Part shown: positions 16,978-25,966 of the stretch, piece after piece
Layout: every line of letters starts with the position of its first letter
How positions within the stretch are numbered: position 1 is the first letter of the stretch
Assembly: GCA_021831685.1 (NCBI GenBank)
Contig: JAKBMG010000199.1
Location: 66,100 to 105,509, forward strand
DNA length: 39,410 nt
Direction of reading: 5' to 3'
From: Bacteroidota bacterium
GTDB taxonomy: Bacteria > Bacteroidota > Ignavibacteria > Ignavibacteriales > Ignavibacteriaceae
Program-made: the position numbers and the translations under genes
The notes under the pieces: model-generated
Told to the model about the DNA's origin: nothing
The model's database searches: none
The model's input: the letters and a program-made list of their open reading frames with translations, nothing else

Positions 16978-18435
16978 TTATTTCAGTCCAAGTTCTTTAG
17001 CCATTCTATAATAATTAGACGGAGCAAGTCCAAGTTTTCTAGCAGCATCAGTATCGGAATCCGAATGTTGACGAACATAAGTTAAATATTTTTCTCTAAT
17101 CATTCTTTCCATTTGAGAAAGAGGCAGAATATTATCTTCAAATACAGCTTCAATGCCGCTTAACGGACCACCGCTTTTGTTATTATAAAAAGCACCGAGA
17201 GAGAGCTTTGCCAGTTCTGCTCTTATTTCTATTTCCTCGCTAAAGAGTAATCGTTGAACGACATTTTTTAATTCCCTTACATTTCCAGGCCAGGTATAAT
17301 TTACGAACACTTCGAGAGCATCCGGCTTTAGAGTCGGAGCTTCCCTTCCCATTTTATTGCTGAATTGCAGAATAAAATATTCAAGTAAAACCGGGATATC
17401 CCCCTTTCTAAACTTAAGTTCAGGAACTTCAATAAAGATTACATTAAGGCGGTAATATAAATCCTCGCGAAATCTTTTTGCCTTAACTTCTTCTTCGATA
17501 TTCTTATTAGTTGCGGCAATAATTCTAATATTAACTTTGATTTTTTCAGTTCGCCCAATTTTTTCCAGTTCTCCTTCTTGAATTACCCGAAGCAATTTTA
17601 CCTGAGCAGAAAGGGGTAACTCCGTTATCTCATCAAGAAAAACCGTACCGTTATGGGCAATTTCAAATAATCCTGATTTCTTTTTATCGGCTCCTGTAAA
17701 TGCTCCTTTTTCATAGCCGAACAATTCGCTTTCGATAAGATCATGCGGGAGGCTGCCGCAGTTTATCGGAACAAAATTTTCAAATTTTCTTTCGCTGTTG
17801 TAATGGATATTGTAGGCAACCAATTCCTTTCCGGTACCGGAAGCACCGCTTATTAAAATATTAACATCACTGCGGGCATACTTTTTAATCTCATCTTTGA
17901 GTTTTTTAATTGTTGGGGATTCGCCTATGATTATTTTTTGAAGTAGAAGATCTTCGATATTCTTTATCAACTTTTGATTTGATTTTAATCTTTCCTTTTC
18001 GAGCCTGCATTTTTCATAGGCATTAAAGATGCTGAGAACAAAATCAGTAGGCTGATAGATATAGTCTTCAATATCCCCGGGGTATTTGGTACAATACCAG
18101 AAAGCTCCTGCTCTCATGAGCTTATTGGCAAAATCAAAGTCACTAATATTTATGGTCATCTTAGTAATTACAATAATTTGGATAGAAGGATCTATCTCTT
18201 TAATTTTTTGGATTAACTCTTCGCCCATAACCCCTCCGGCAAGGTGGAAGTCCATAACAACAACATCGAAGGCGGATTTATTTTTTCTAATCAATTCGAG
18301 AGCCGCATTACCATCCGAAACGATATTTGATACATTTATTTTATCGCGAAATGGTTTTACCGTATTCATTACTCTGATTACATCATACTCTTCATCTTCA
18401 ATTAGCAAAACTTGAATAACATTATTTATAAACAT
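16978..18435 (-). CDS. Sigma-54-dependent response regulator (NtrC type)
   Basis: This is a three-domain activator of sigma-54 RNA polymerase. The receiver domain (1-~125) has the acidic pair E13/D14, phosphoacceptor D62 in [11 protein letters not shown] and a TKY lysine. The AAA+ domain (~165-395) shows Walker A GASGTGKE (197-204), the sigma-54-contacting GAFTGA loop (244-249), Walker B VFLDEI and the [20 protein letters not shown] and WPGNVREL segments. A Fis-type helix-turn-helix at the end has [21 protein letters not shown]. All key residues are present, so it should be a functional activator. GGGA precedes the ATG by 6-7 nt. It starts 20 nt after the histidine kinase gene and is the last gene of a binding protein, kinase, regulator operon. 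It is the obvious candidate to act at the sites at 12574-12709. Confidence 0.95.
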   Translation of the reverse strand: MFINNVIQVLLIEDEEYDVIRVMNTVKPFRDKINVSNIVSDGNAALELIRKNKSAFDVVVMDFHLAGGVMGEELIQKIKEIDPSIQIIVITKMTINISDFDFANKLMRAGAFWYCTKYPGDIEDYIYQPTDFVLSIFNAYEKCRLEKERLKSNQKLIKNIEDLLLQKIIIGESPTIKKLKDEIKKYARSDVNILISGASGTGKELVAYNIHYNSERKFENFVPINCGSLPHDLIESELFGYEKGAFTGADKKKSGLFEIAHNGTVFLDEITELPLSAQVKLLRVIQEGELEKIGRTEKIKVNIRIIAATNKNIEEEVKAKRFREDLYYRLNVIFIEVPELKFRKGDIPVLLEYFILQFSNKMGREAPTLKPDALEVFVNYTWPGNVRELKNVVQRLLFSEEIEIRAELAKLSLGAFYNNKSGGPLSGIEAVFEDNILPLSQMERMIREKYLTYVRQHSDSDTDAARKLGLAPSNYYRMAKELGLK

Positions 18436-18455
18436 AGATTTTCCCAGAAATTTAA

Positions 18456-19934
18456 TTAAGGATTAATAACTATAGTAAATTCACAGCCACAATCAGGGAG
18501 ATTTTGGGCATCAATATGCCAACCACACCTTTTTGTAATCTCATAAGCTATATAACAACCATACCCAGTGTTTTGGATATCGTTTTTTTTCGTAGAAATA
18601 TTTTCTTCGAAAATTCTTTTTATTCCATACTCATTTGTTTTAAGAAGTTCGCTTTCGATTCCTTTTCCGTTATCGCTAATTTTAATAGTTGAAATTTTAG
18701 ACTTTTGATCATACCCGGTTTTGATATTAATCAAAATATCCGGTATCCCGGCATGATCAATGCTATTTTGTATCAGCGGTTCAATTATTTCCCAGATAAC
18801 AAATTCATTAACGTTAATTTGGGGAATATTTTTATCAAGCTGAAGTTGTATATTATAAATACTAGTCTTTCTTGAAGTCCTAAGGAAAATATGATTGACA
18901 ATAAAGCTAATAACTTCATTTAAATCTGTCTTGAAGATAGGATTTCGAATAGTCTGAACCGGAGGTTCATACCATTTCATATCGTAAATTATTCTTGAAA
19001 TAAAATTAGCATACTTAGTAACCTTAAATTTTATTTCATTTATGTTCTCCGCTGAAAGCAGATTTAGATCACCTTTTATAAAGCCCATAACTTTTTCAGC
19101 TTTATGGTGAGTATGATAAATTCTTTTTGTAAAGGCTAATTCTTTCTCATAAGTGATTTGCTTTTTAATATTAACTTCATGCTCGACAAAAAGTAATTTC
19201 TGAGCCTCATCCCTTTCACGCAAAGTATAAGAAGAAACAAAATACATTGCAAGAAGACCAAGCGAAATAAACGAAAGATAGATTAAAGAAGTTTCGTCAT
19301 AGTTTGAAATAATCTGGCTTGTAAGGAAAGAAAAGTTCGGTGTGTTTTTAACATAAACAGCACCTACATATTCTCCTTTCAAAATAAAAGGAACAAAAGT
19401 GTTAAAAGTTACTTTATTAGTAACAATGCTTTTTATCTGTTCGGTGGTTTTTAATTGGTACTGGATTCCCTCATATAGTTTTATCACGTCAGAATGTGAA
19501 TCTTCCGAATCTGGCGCAACGTAAGAATTATTATTCAAGAATGAATAAAGATTTTTCCCGTCGTCGATCGCTAAAAGATTTTTCCCCTGTTGAACGATTA
19601 CACAAATATCCTGAATATTGTTTTGAAGCACCGGTTGTGTTAAAATAATATTGAATGATTTAATAATTCTTCTTGTATCCGCATCTCTAACTGGTTCCTT
19701 TGGGTCAATTGATTCGAGCTGGAGTTCAAGGGAAGTAGTAGTCAAGTTAGCAATTTTTTCCGCGGAATCTTTTTGATACCAATCCTGGGTGCTTAAAAAG
19801 AAATTTCTAATGGAGGCTTTATTAATAAATGAGACCAAAAATTGGAATGAGAAGAGCACGATAAAAATTATCGTTATATGTTTAAACTCAAAGTGATACT
19901 CTTTGAATTTTTCAAGAATTTTCTTTTTAGACAT
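18456..19934 (-). CDS. Membrane sensor histidine kinase, cognate of the sigma-54 regulator
   Basis: The 492-residue protein has a first membrane helix at ~20-37 (ITIIFIVLFSFQFLVSFI), a ~175-residue external sensor domain, a second helix at ~215-235 and a coiled-coil helical region. The C-terminal ATPase domain has an N-box around N390 (IIEPLIQNSIDHAG), G1 box DNGKG (421-425) and G2 box TGYGCYIAYE. The dimerisation helix lacks a textbook HE-N/D-P motif. The region KRIYHTHHKAEKVMGFIKGDL contains several histidines that could be the phosphoacceptor. The external domain I do not recognise beyond a possible CACHE-like or extended sensor fold. It follows the binding-protein gene by 20 nt and precedes the regulator by 20 nt, so the kinase probably reads sugar occupancy of the binding protein. 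Confidence 0.88.
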   Translation of the reverse strand: MSKKKILEKFKEYHFEFKHITIIFIVLFSFQFLVSFINKASIRNFFLSTQDWYQKDSAEKIANLTTTSLELQLESIDPKEPVRDADTRRIIKSFNIILTQPVLQNNIQDICVIVQQGKNLLAIDDGKNLYSFLNNNSYVAPDSEDSHSDVIKLYEGIQYQLKTTEQIKSIVTNKVTFNTFVPFILKGEYVGAVYVKNTPNFSFLTSQIISNYDETSLIYLSFISLGLLAMYFVSSYTLRERDEAQKLLFVEHEVNIKKQITYEKELAFTKRIYHTHHKAEKVMGFIKGDLNLLSAENINEIKFKVTKYANFISRIIYDMKWYEPPVQTIRNPIFKTDLNEVISFIVNHIFLRTSRKTSIYNIQLQLDKNIPQINVNEFVIWEIIEPLIQNSIDHAGIPDILINIKTGYDQKSKISTIKISDNGKGIESELLKTNEYGIKRIFEENISTKKNDIQNTGYGCYIAYEITKRCGWHIDAQNLPDCGCEFTIVINP

Positions 19935-19954
19935 ATTAATAAGGTCCTTAATAT

Positions 19955-21268
19955 TTAATTAAGCAAAAAATTTCCTGAATTTATTTTTTTTGTTGCCTCA
20001 TTAAGGGCATCAGAAACGGAAATTTGCTTTTTTATTGCCTCATGCAGATAGAAGGAAATAACGTCAGAAATGCCGGTGTAGCTTTGCAAAAATGGCCTGT
20101 GGACTCCCTGTTTTAATAAATTTTTGAAGAAATATAAACTTTTATGTTTGCTCAGAAAAGCCGAGTCATTATAAACCAAATTATTTACCGGAAGAAAACC
20201 TCCTTTCTCATAAAGTAACTTCTGGGCTTCTTCACTGGTAACGAAATTTAGAAATTTAACAGATTCGGGAATATTATTTGAGTATTTCGAAATCATTAAA
20301 TTCCATCCGCCAAAAATTGAGACAGCTTTCCCGTCTTTAAAGTGGGGTGTTGGCGCCCTAAAAATATTCTTAAATAACTTATTATATTTTTTTTCTTGTT
20401 TATACCCAGTATAAAATGCAGGCCAACCTCTTAAAAAGACTCCGTTATTTTTTAGAAAGTAATTATAACTTGGATCTTCCTTAAATCCAGTAACATTTGC
20501 AGGAGATAATTTATATTTATTCACAAGGTCGACAAGCAACTGTAATGCTTTGCGTGCCTCAGGCGTATTGAGCTGAACTTTCCCGTTTTCCATAAAAGAT
20601 TTACCCTGGCCTTGCATCAACTCTTCGAATATACAAATCAGCCCCTCATAGTCATCGCCTTGAAATATGAAATAGGGATTTTTATCTTTCATTTTTTCGC
20701 CAAGAGCGATAAAATCTTCCCAAGTAATTGAATGATTTAACTTTTGAATTATGGATTTGTAATCCGGCAATTGTTGAATTAAATCTTTCCTATAATACAT
20801 AAGCGCAATATCTATATAAAGCGGCAGGGTGATAATTTGCCCCCCATAGGTAGAAGTTTCCATCGCATAGTCAAGTAAATTACTTTTTTGCTGTTTAGAA
20901 ATGAATTTATCCAACGGAATTCCCCATCTTGCAAAGCGAGGTACCCAGATTTGATCAACAGCAAAAATATCGATCCTATCACTTTTACTTCTTAAATAAC
21001 GGGCAAGAAGTTCCTTCCTTTCGTTAGTACTGAACTTTTCGAAGGGAAGATTTATTCCGATAACCTCTATTTGCCCTTTATACCTTTCATTAAACAAGTT
21101 AATTAGCGCCTGATTAGCCGGCGATATATAATCGGCATAATAAATTTTTTTTACGCTTGTAATTGAATTATCTGCTGAACCATAGGGGGGGAAAATATAG
21201 CTAACCAACACGAACGTTGTAACTAAAAACGCACTTAAGGCTACGTAAAATATTTTTTCAAATTTCAC
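19955..21268 (-). CDS. Membrane-anchored extracellular sugar-binding protein (ABC-type family 1), apparently a sensor
   Basis: The sequence matches the family 1 extracellular solute-binding fold. Matching segments are IDIFAVDQIWVPRFARWG, LPLYIDIALMYYRKDLIQ, TWEDFIALGEKMKD, LNTPEARKALQLLVDLVNKY, GGWNLMISKYSNN, and VKFLNFVTSEEAQKLLYEKGGFLPV. Length (437 aa) is normal for maltose/oligosaccharide-type binders. The N-terminus has a long hydrophobic segment (residues ~7-29) without a lipobox Cys or an obvious cleavage site, so it may stay tethered in the inner membrane. The start codon is GTG at 21268. No ABC permease or ATPase gene lies beside it; instead it heads an operon with a sensor kinase and a sigma-54 regulator. 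This argues for sensing rather than uptake, although a distant permease cannot be excluded. Confidence 0.88.
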   Translation of the reverse strand: MKFEKIFYVALSAFLVTTFVLVSYIFPPYGSADNSITSVKKIYYADYISPANQALINLFNERYKGQIEVIGINLPFEKFSTNERKELLARYLRSKSDRIDIFAVDQIWVPRFARWGIPLDKFISKQQKSNLLDYAMETSTYGGQIITLPLYIDIALMYYRKDLIQQLPDYKSIIQKLNHSITWEDFIALGEKMKDKNPYFIFQGDDYEGLICIFEELMQGQGKSFMENGKVQLNTPEARKALQLLVDLVNKYKLSPANVTGFKEDPSYNYFLKNNGVFLRGWPAFYTGYKQEKKYNKLFKNIFRAPTPHFKDGKAVSIFGGWNLMISKYSNNIPESVKFLNFVTSEEAQKLLYEKGGFLPVNNLVYNDSAFLSKHKSLYFFKNLLKQGVHRPFLQSYTGISDVISFYLHEAIKKQISVSDALNEATKKINSGNFLLN

Positions 21269-21362
21269 TTTCTGCTTTCAGGTTTACCATATATATAACA
21301 CTTAATAAAAATAATTCCAATCTAAAAAAGCATCTGTTTTAAAAGTTCTTTTTTTCCAAATG

Positions 21363-22709
21363 CTATTCGCGAATCAATTTAAGTAGATCTTCCGTTTTTT
21401 CTTCCATTAACTTAATATCGCCGCGGCTTTCGACGTTTAATCTAATGATGGGTTCGGTGTTAGACATTCTTAGGTTAAAACGCCAATTGTCAAACTCAAT
21501 GCTGGCGCCGTCTAAATAGTCTGCCTTTCCACCGGCATATTTTTTCTCAATCTCCTGAATTTTCTGAGCAGGGTTTTCGATTGTCGAATTTATCTCACCC
21601 GAACAAGGATATGCCTGAATCATTTCTTCCACCAAAGATGAGAATGGTTTACTCTCTTCAGAAATTAATTGAAGAGTTAACAAGAAAGGAATCATTCCGC
21701 TATCGGAATAGGCATTATCTCTAAAATAATGATGTGCAGACATTTCGCCACCGTAAACCGCATTAACTTCGCGCATCTTCTGCTTAATAAAAGCATGGCC
21801 GCTTTTTGAAAGTACGGGATTTCCGCCGCTGTTTTTCACAACTTCAACCGTATTCCAAACAAGGCGCGGATCGTGGACAATATTTTCTCCGGGGTTAGTC
21901 CTAAGAATTGATTTAGCAAGAAGTCCGACAATATAATATCCTTCAATAAAATTTCCTTTTTCATCAAAGAAGAAACAGCGGTCATAATCGCCATCCCAAG
22001 CTACACCCAAATCAGCCTTATTTGCAAGCACAGCATCTATAGTTGCTTTTCTATTTTCCGGTAACAGAGGGTTAGGGACCCCGTTAGGAAAGTTTGAATC
22101 AGGTTCATTAAATATCTTAATCATTTTAATCGGCAGGTCTTTTTCAATTGCATCGAGCGCAAGCCCGGCGCAGCCGTTTCCTGCATTTACTACCACTCTA
22201 AGAGGATTAATTTTTTCTCTTTTGTAAAATTTCTTTAGGTTATTGATGAACGCCGGCATAATGTTTTGAACAGTTATACTTCCAAGTTTTTTCTGTTCCA
22301 TCTTTAAATCATTTTCAAGAATCATCTGCTCAATTTCCTGTAGACCAGTATCATAGCCTACCGGCACAGAACCTTTCTTGACGAATTTCATTCCGTTGTA
22401 CTCAGGTGGATTATGGCTGGCTGTTATCATTATACCGCCGTCCGCATCTAAAGCTGGGGTACCAAAGTATATCATTTCAGTCCCGCAGATTCCGATATCA
22501 ATTACATCAACGCTCGAATCCGTTAATCCCTTTATTAACGCCTGGGAAATAGATTCCGAAGATTTACGAACGTCATGGCCAACCACAACTTTTTTAGCAC
22601 TGATTAATTTTGTGAATGCCACACCAATTTTATAGGCAAGCTCCGGGTTAAGCTCCGACGGTACTTTTCCTCTAATATCGTATGCCTTAAAACAATTTAT
22701 TCTTTCCAT
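21363..22709 (-). CDS. manB: Phosphomannomutase/phosphoglucomutase
   Basis: This cytoplasmic enzyme interconverts hexose 6-phosphate and 1-phosphate for sugar-nucleotide synthesis. Motifs of the alpha-D-phosphohexomutase family are all present. They include catalytic serine S98 in TASHNPPEYNG, the magnesium loop DGDYDR (239-244), the sugar-binding GGEMSAHHYF loop and the phosphate-binding RMSNTEPIIRLNVE near the C-terminus. AYDIRG near the start is typical of bacterial PMM/PGM. A GTG nine bases upstream (22718) also reads in frame, but GGAG lies 8 nt before the ATG at 22709 and abuts the GTG, so I take the ATG as the start (448 aa). It is 94 bp from the binding-protein operon on the same strand and probably has its own promoter. 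The choice between mannose and glucose specificity is not possible from sequence alone. Confidence 0.93.
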   Translation of the reverse strand: MERINCFKAYDIRGKVPSELNPELAYKIGVAFTKLISAKKVVVGHDVRKSSESISQALIKGLTDSSVDVIDIGICGTEMIYFGTPALDADGGIMITASHNPPEYNGMKFVKKGSVPVGYDTGLQEIEQMILENDLKMEQKKLGSITVQNIMPAFINNLKKFYKREKINPLRVVVNAGNGCAGLALDAIEKDLPIKMIKIFNEPDSNFPNGVPNPLLPENRKATIDAVLANKADLGVAWDGDYDRCFFFDEKGNFIEGYYIVGLLAKSILRTNPGENIVHDPRLVWNTVEVVKNSGGNPVLSKSGHAFIKQKMREVNAVYGGEMSAHHYFRDNAYSDSGMIPFLLTLQLISEESKPFSSLVEEMIQAYPCSGEINSTIENPAQKIQEIEKKYAGGKADYLDGASIEFDNWRFNLRMSNTEPIIRLNVESRGDIKLMEEKTEDLLKLIRE

Positions 22710-22744
22710 GAAAAACACTCCATAAATACTTTTTTATTAAACAA

Positions 22745-22775
22745 ACTCAATAATCTGTCAAGGAATTTATTGAGT
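22745..22775. promoter_or_regulatory. Inverted repeat in the divergent promoter region
   Basis: ACTCAATAA (22745-22753) and TTATTGAGT (22767-22775) form a perfect 9-bp dyad with a 13-nt centre. It lies 36 bp upstream of the phosphomannomutase start and 127 bp upstream of the zinc-ribbon gene. It may be an operator or a 5' leader hairpin; the binding factor is unknown. Confidence 0.35.
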
Positions 22776-22901
22776 ATTTTATTAGCTAATTCAAATTGGT
22801 AATTTTGCCCAGTAAAATTATGAATTTTTTCCTTTGTTTCAATTAAGGGAAAAATAGATAAGAGAAATATTTTTCAATGGACTTTTACTTTTCAACTATA
22901 T

Positions 22902-23243
22902 ATGTTTACCAAAAAAATTTTTAGGGAGTTAATTATCGCAACTAATGATACTGTAAAATGGCACTTCGCTAAATGCAATAACTCAAAATGCAACTCGATT
23001 TTTCTAGTTCATCCGGAAGAAACGCCGGGCGAGTTAGGTTTTATTTGCCCTGATTGCAGTGCAAAAACTACCACATCTCACATAGTTCAATGTTCAAGCT
23101 GTAAAACTATCTTGAACTTTGTAAGAGCTAACCCGAGCGAGGAAAAAGTTGTGTTCAGTGTTCCCAAATGCTCGCATTGTGTCGGAACAATCGAAGATGA
23201 ATGGGAAATCGAACCGTTGTATCAGGCAGATTCATATATTTAA
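22902..23243 (+). CDS. Small double zinc-ribbon protein of unknown function
   Basis: The 113-residue protein has eight cysteines in two sets of four. They are C25, C30, C49 and C52 (CX4C-X18-CX2C), then C64, C67, C90 and C93 (CX2C-X22-CX2C). This is the pattern of two tandem zinc ribbons, with an acidic tail (IEDEWEIEPL). There is no signal peptide, so it is cytoplasmic. I see no Shine-Dalgarno sequence before the ATG at 22902; an AGGGAG sits inside the first codons, so the true start is open to question. It stands alone between the phosphomannomutase gene (divergent) and a repeat-bearing spacer. Zinc ribbons of this kind bind nucleic acid or protein, but no function can be assigned. Confidence 0.65.
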   Translation: MFTKKIFRELIIATNDTVKWHFAKCNNSKCNSIFLVHPEETPGELGFICPDCSAKTTTSHIVQCSSCKTILNFVRANPSEEKVVFSVPKCSHCVGTIEDEWEIEPLYQADSYI

Positions 23244-23689
23244 GGCAACTTCTGGAAAACCTGTCTACCGAGAGCGTTGCAGAACTCTCTATTTAGTCTC
23301 GAATGTAAAGAGAGGTCTCAAAACTGTCTAAAATGGGATTTCTCAGTCGAAGACTCCTTCGAAATGACATCTGGAAGTTGTGTAACAGACTCTGCCGCCA
23401 GGCAGGTTGGAATAATGGAGTTATGGAATAGTGGATTTGTATCATATACAAAAATATGATGGGCGGTTTTATTTTTTGACGGCATAATTGCCCGGTCAAA
23501 TAAAAGATTTTATTTTTCTCACCATATTTAGTTTAACTTTATAAATATTTTTCATGTCCATGCTATTTAGCTGTAAACCAGTCGACAATTTCCGCTTCAA
23601 AGCCTCCTTTGATATTTCATACCCGAAACTTAATTTTAACCAACAAGTTTAGCTATAATTAAATCTTTAAAAACATTATAGGATTACAG
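23244..23689. repeat. 446-bp gene-free spacer with repeat-like sequence
   Basis: No convincing gene lies here. Bases ~23245-23390 look like a decayed intergenic repeat. CAACTTC near 23248 and GAAGTTG near 23375 form loose ends facing each other, CTCTCTATTTA and TGTAAAGAGAG form an internal inverted pair, and TTCGAAATGACAT is a phrase I associate with dispersed spacer repeats in related genomes. GCCGCCAGGCAGGTT at ~23396 shares GGCAGGTT with a repeat at ~34960. The last ~150 bp before the S46 gene is plain AT-rich promoter sequence. Confidence 0.4.
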
Positions 23690-25888
23690 ATGAAAAAAAC
23701 AAACAACACTAGGTTTCTAAATTTCTTTGCGGTTGCAATTTTCTTGTTCATTGCAGGTTGTTCTTCAACGGGACAAATGCAGAAGGAAAAAGTTTCAGCT
23801 CAAGGAAATGAAAGCTGGCTTAATCTTGATACGGTAAAAGCCGGTAAATTTGATACAGGCAAGATGTGGACTTTCGATTATCCTCCAAAAGCGTATTTTG
23901 AGAAAGAATATAATTTTGATCCTTCCGACAAATGGCTTGACAACGTTCGCATGTCCGCACTTAGATTTGCAAATTATTGCTCGGCTTCTTTCGTGTCGGC
24001 AGACGGATTGGTTATGACCAATCATCACTGCGGAAGAGAGAGTGTTGCCGAGGTTACTAAAAAAGGCGAAGACCTTTTCGACAATGGCTTTTATGCAAAA
24101 ACTTTAGCCGACGAAAGGCCCGTCCCGGGCTTGTATGTTGACCAATTGGTCATGATAAAAGATATCACTTCTGATATTCAATCTGCGATTGATTCCGGCA
24201 AAACTCCAGAAGAAAAGGTAGCTAATGAAAAAAGGGCAATTAGTGAAATCGAAAAGAAAGAAGGAGATGCAACAAAACTAAGAATGCAAGTAGTTAAATT
24301 GTTTAATGGCGGAAAATATTCACTGTATGGTTATAAAAGATATACCGACGTGCGCTTAGTTTTTTCCCCAGAAGCTTCTTTAGGATATTTTGGAGGAGAT
24401 AATGATAACTTCACCTATCCGCGTTATGATTTAGATTGTAACTTCTTTAGAGTTTACGAAAACGGCAAACCATTAAAAACTGAACATTATTTCCACTGGA
24501 GCCCACAGGGCGCAGAACCTGGCGAGCCTGTTTTTGTTGTTGGAAATCCAGGTCATACTGATCGTCTAAAGACTGTTTCTCAGCTAGAATATATGAGAGA
24601 TATTCAATATCCGCGCACTTTAGATTTGCTTGACGAACTTATCAATGTATACTCAAAAGTCATTGAAGAACATCCCGAAAGAAAAGCTGAACTTCAAAAT
24701 AGGCTATTCGGATTCTCTAACTCTCAAAAAGCCTATACCGGTATGCTCAAAGGCTTACGCGACCCGATTTTAATGCAAAAGAAAATTGATTTTGAAAAGA
24801 ATTTTAAGGAAGCCGTCCATTCTAATCCAAAGCTGGAAGCAAAATACGGCGACCTTTGGAATAAGATTGCCGGTACGCAAAATGATTTAAGAAAAATTTC
24901 CGATAAGTTTTTTGCCCTATCTCTTAATCCTTTCTTAAGTTCAAAATATTTTATTATTGCCGAGCAGGCTGTTAAACTTGCCAATGAGATGAAACTTCCC
25001 GAAGATAAAAGATCTGAACAATATAAGGGATCAGAACTTGATTCAACAATCAATGAAATTATCCCGGCAGAAATGGACACGGCAATGGACAGAGAAATGC
25101 TTAAAGACCAGATTGACAGAATGATTAGATACTTAGGCACAAGCGATGTAAATGTCAAAGAGATGACAGCAGGAAGAAGAGGCTACGAAGCAGTAGACTA
25201 TATGCTTGGCAATTCCATCCTTACCAGCTCAAGTAAATTTAAGGAAATTGCTAAACAAGGTGCCGATGCAATTCTTAACTCTTCAGATCCTTTTATTTAT
25301 TTTATTGTTCACTCAAAGGATACAAGAGACGAACTAACGAAAAAAGTTAATTCCATAACTTCAGACGAATCGACTTATTCTCAGGAACTAGGCAAAGCGT
25401 TGTTTGATGTTTACGGAACCTCTATTCCGCCTGATGCTACATTTACTTTAAGAATTTCAGACGGGGTGGTAAAAGGCTATCCGTACAATGGAACAATTGC
25501 TCCTCCCTTCACTACGTTCTATGGATTATATAACAGATATTACTCATTCGACAAAAAATATCCTTATGATTTACCAAAAGAATGGCAAAATCCTCCGGCA
25601 GACTTCAAACTTGAAACACCTATGGACTTTGTTTCAACGAATGATATAATCGGTGGTAATTCCGGAAGCCCTGTAATAAATGAAAAAGCACAAATTGTTG
25701 GATTAGCATTTGACGGCAACATTGAAAGCTTACCCGGCAATTTTATTTTTACGACAGAGACTAACAGGACAGTTGCAGTTCATTCCGCAGGTATGCTGGA
25801 GGCAATAAAGGATTTATACAAAGCCACCCGGTTAAGCGATGAACTTAAAACCGGTAAAATGGTAGAAGAATCAACAGATAGTAAATAA
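23690..25888 (+). CDS. S46-family dipeptidyl peptidase, DPP7-like lipoprotein
   Basis: S46 serine exopeptidases remove dipeptides from the N-terminus of peptides, feeding amino-acid metabolism. The sequence has a lipoprotein signal with LFIAGC (Cys24), so it is predicted to be membrane-anchored in the periplasm or at the surface. Family motifs are TNHHCGR with catalytic His113, GDNDNFTYPRYDLD with the catalytic Asp (~237-239), and GGNSGSPV with nucleophile Ser658. Eighteen residues after that Ser the sequence reads AFDGN. Gly at this place is the DPP7 state (broad, hydrophobic P1), whereas DPP11 has Arg (acidic P1). Length (732 aa) is typical. AGGA precedes the ATG by 8 nt, and a strong terminator follows the stop. 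It looks monocistronic. Confidence 0.93.
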   Translation: MKKTNNTRFLNFFAVAIFLFIAGCSSTGQMQKEKVSAQGNESWLNLDTVKAGKFDTGKMWTFDYPPKAYFEKEYNFDPSDKWLDNVRMSALRFANYCSASFVSADGLVMTNHHCGRESVAEVTKKGEDLFDNGFYAKTLADERPVPGLYVDQLVMIKDITSDIQSAIDSGKTPEEKVANEKRAISEIEKKEGDATKLRMQVVKLFNGGKYSLYGYKRYTDVRLVFSPEASLGYFGGDNDNFTYPRYDLDCNFFRVYENGKPLKTEHYFHWSPQGAEPGEPVFVVGNPGHTDRLKTVSQLEYMRDIQYPRTLDLLDELINVYSKVIEEHPERKAELQNRLFGFSNSQKAYTGMLKGLRDPILMQKKIDFEKNFKEAVHSNPKLEAKYGDLWNKIAGTQNDLRKISDKFFALSLNPFLSSKYFIIAEQAVKLANEMKLPEDKRSEQYKGSELDSTINEIIPAEMDTAMDREMLKDQIDRMIRYLGTSDVNVKEMTAGRRGYEAVDYMLGNSILTSSSKFKEIAKQGADAILNSSDPFIYFIVHSKDTRDELTKKVNSITSDESTYSQELGKALFDVYGTSIPPDATFTLRISDGVVKGYPYNGTIAPPFTTFYGLYNRYYSFDKKYPYDLPKEWQNPPADFKLETPMDFVSTNDIIGGNSGSPVINEKAQIVGLAFDGNIESLPGNFIFTTETNRTVAVHSAGMLEAIKDLYKATRLSDELKTGKMVEESTDSK

Positions 25889-25906
25889 TTTCTTATTCTA
25901 ATTTAT

Positions 25907-25936
25907 CTACCGGCAGGAAAAACAACCTGCCGGTAG
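25907..25936 (+). terminator. Terminator after the S46 peptidase gene
   Basis: An 11-bp perfect stem (25907-25917 with 25926-25936) with an 8-nt loop begins 18 nt after the stop codon and is followed by AATTTTTCT. It lies between two converging genes and could also stop minus-strand transcripts, although the T-run favours the plus strand. Confidence 0.85.
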
Positions 25937-25966
25937 GAATTTTTCTGATTCCATACCGATTATTAC

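Noticed and set aside
23149-23499. Three overlapping ~60-70 codon frames in and after the zinc-ribbon gene
   Set aside because: They overlap one another on both strands across repeat-like spacer sequence and show no domain, signal peptide or ribosome-binding site.
24733-25158. 141-codon minus-strand open frame
   Set aside because: Antisense within the S46 peptidase gene, low-complexity hydrophobic/Ser content and no homology features.
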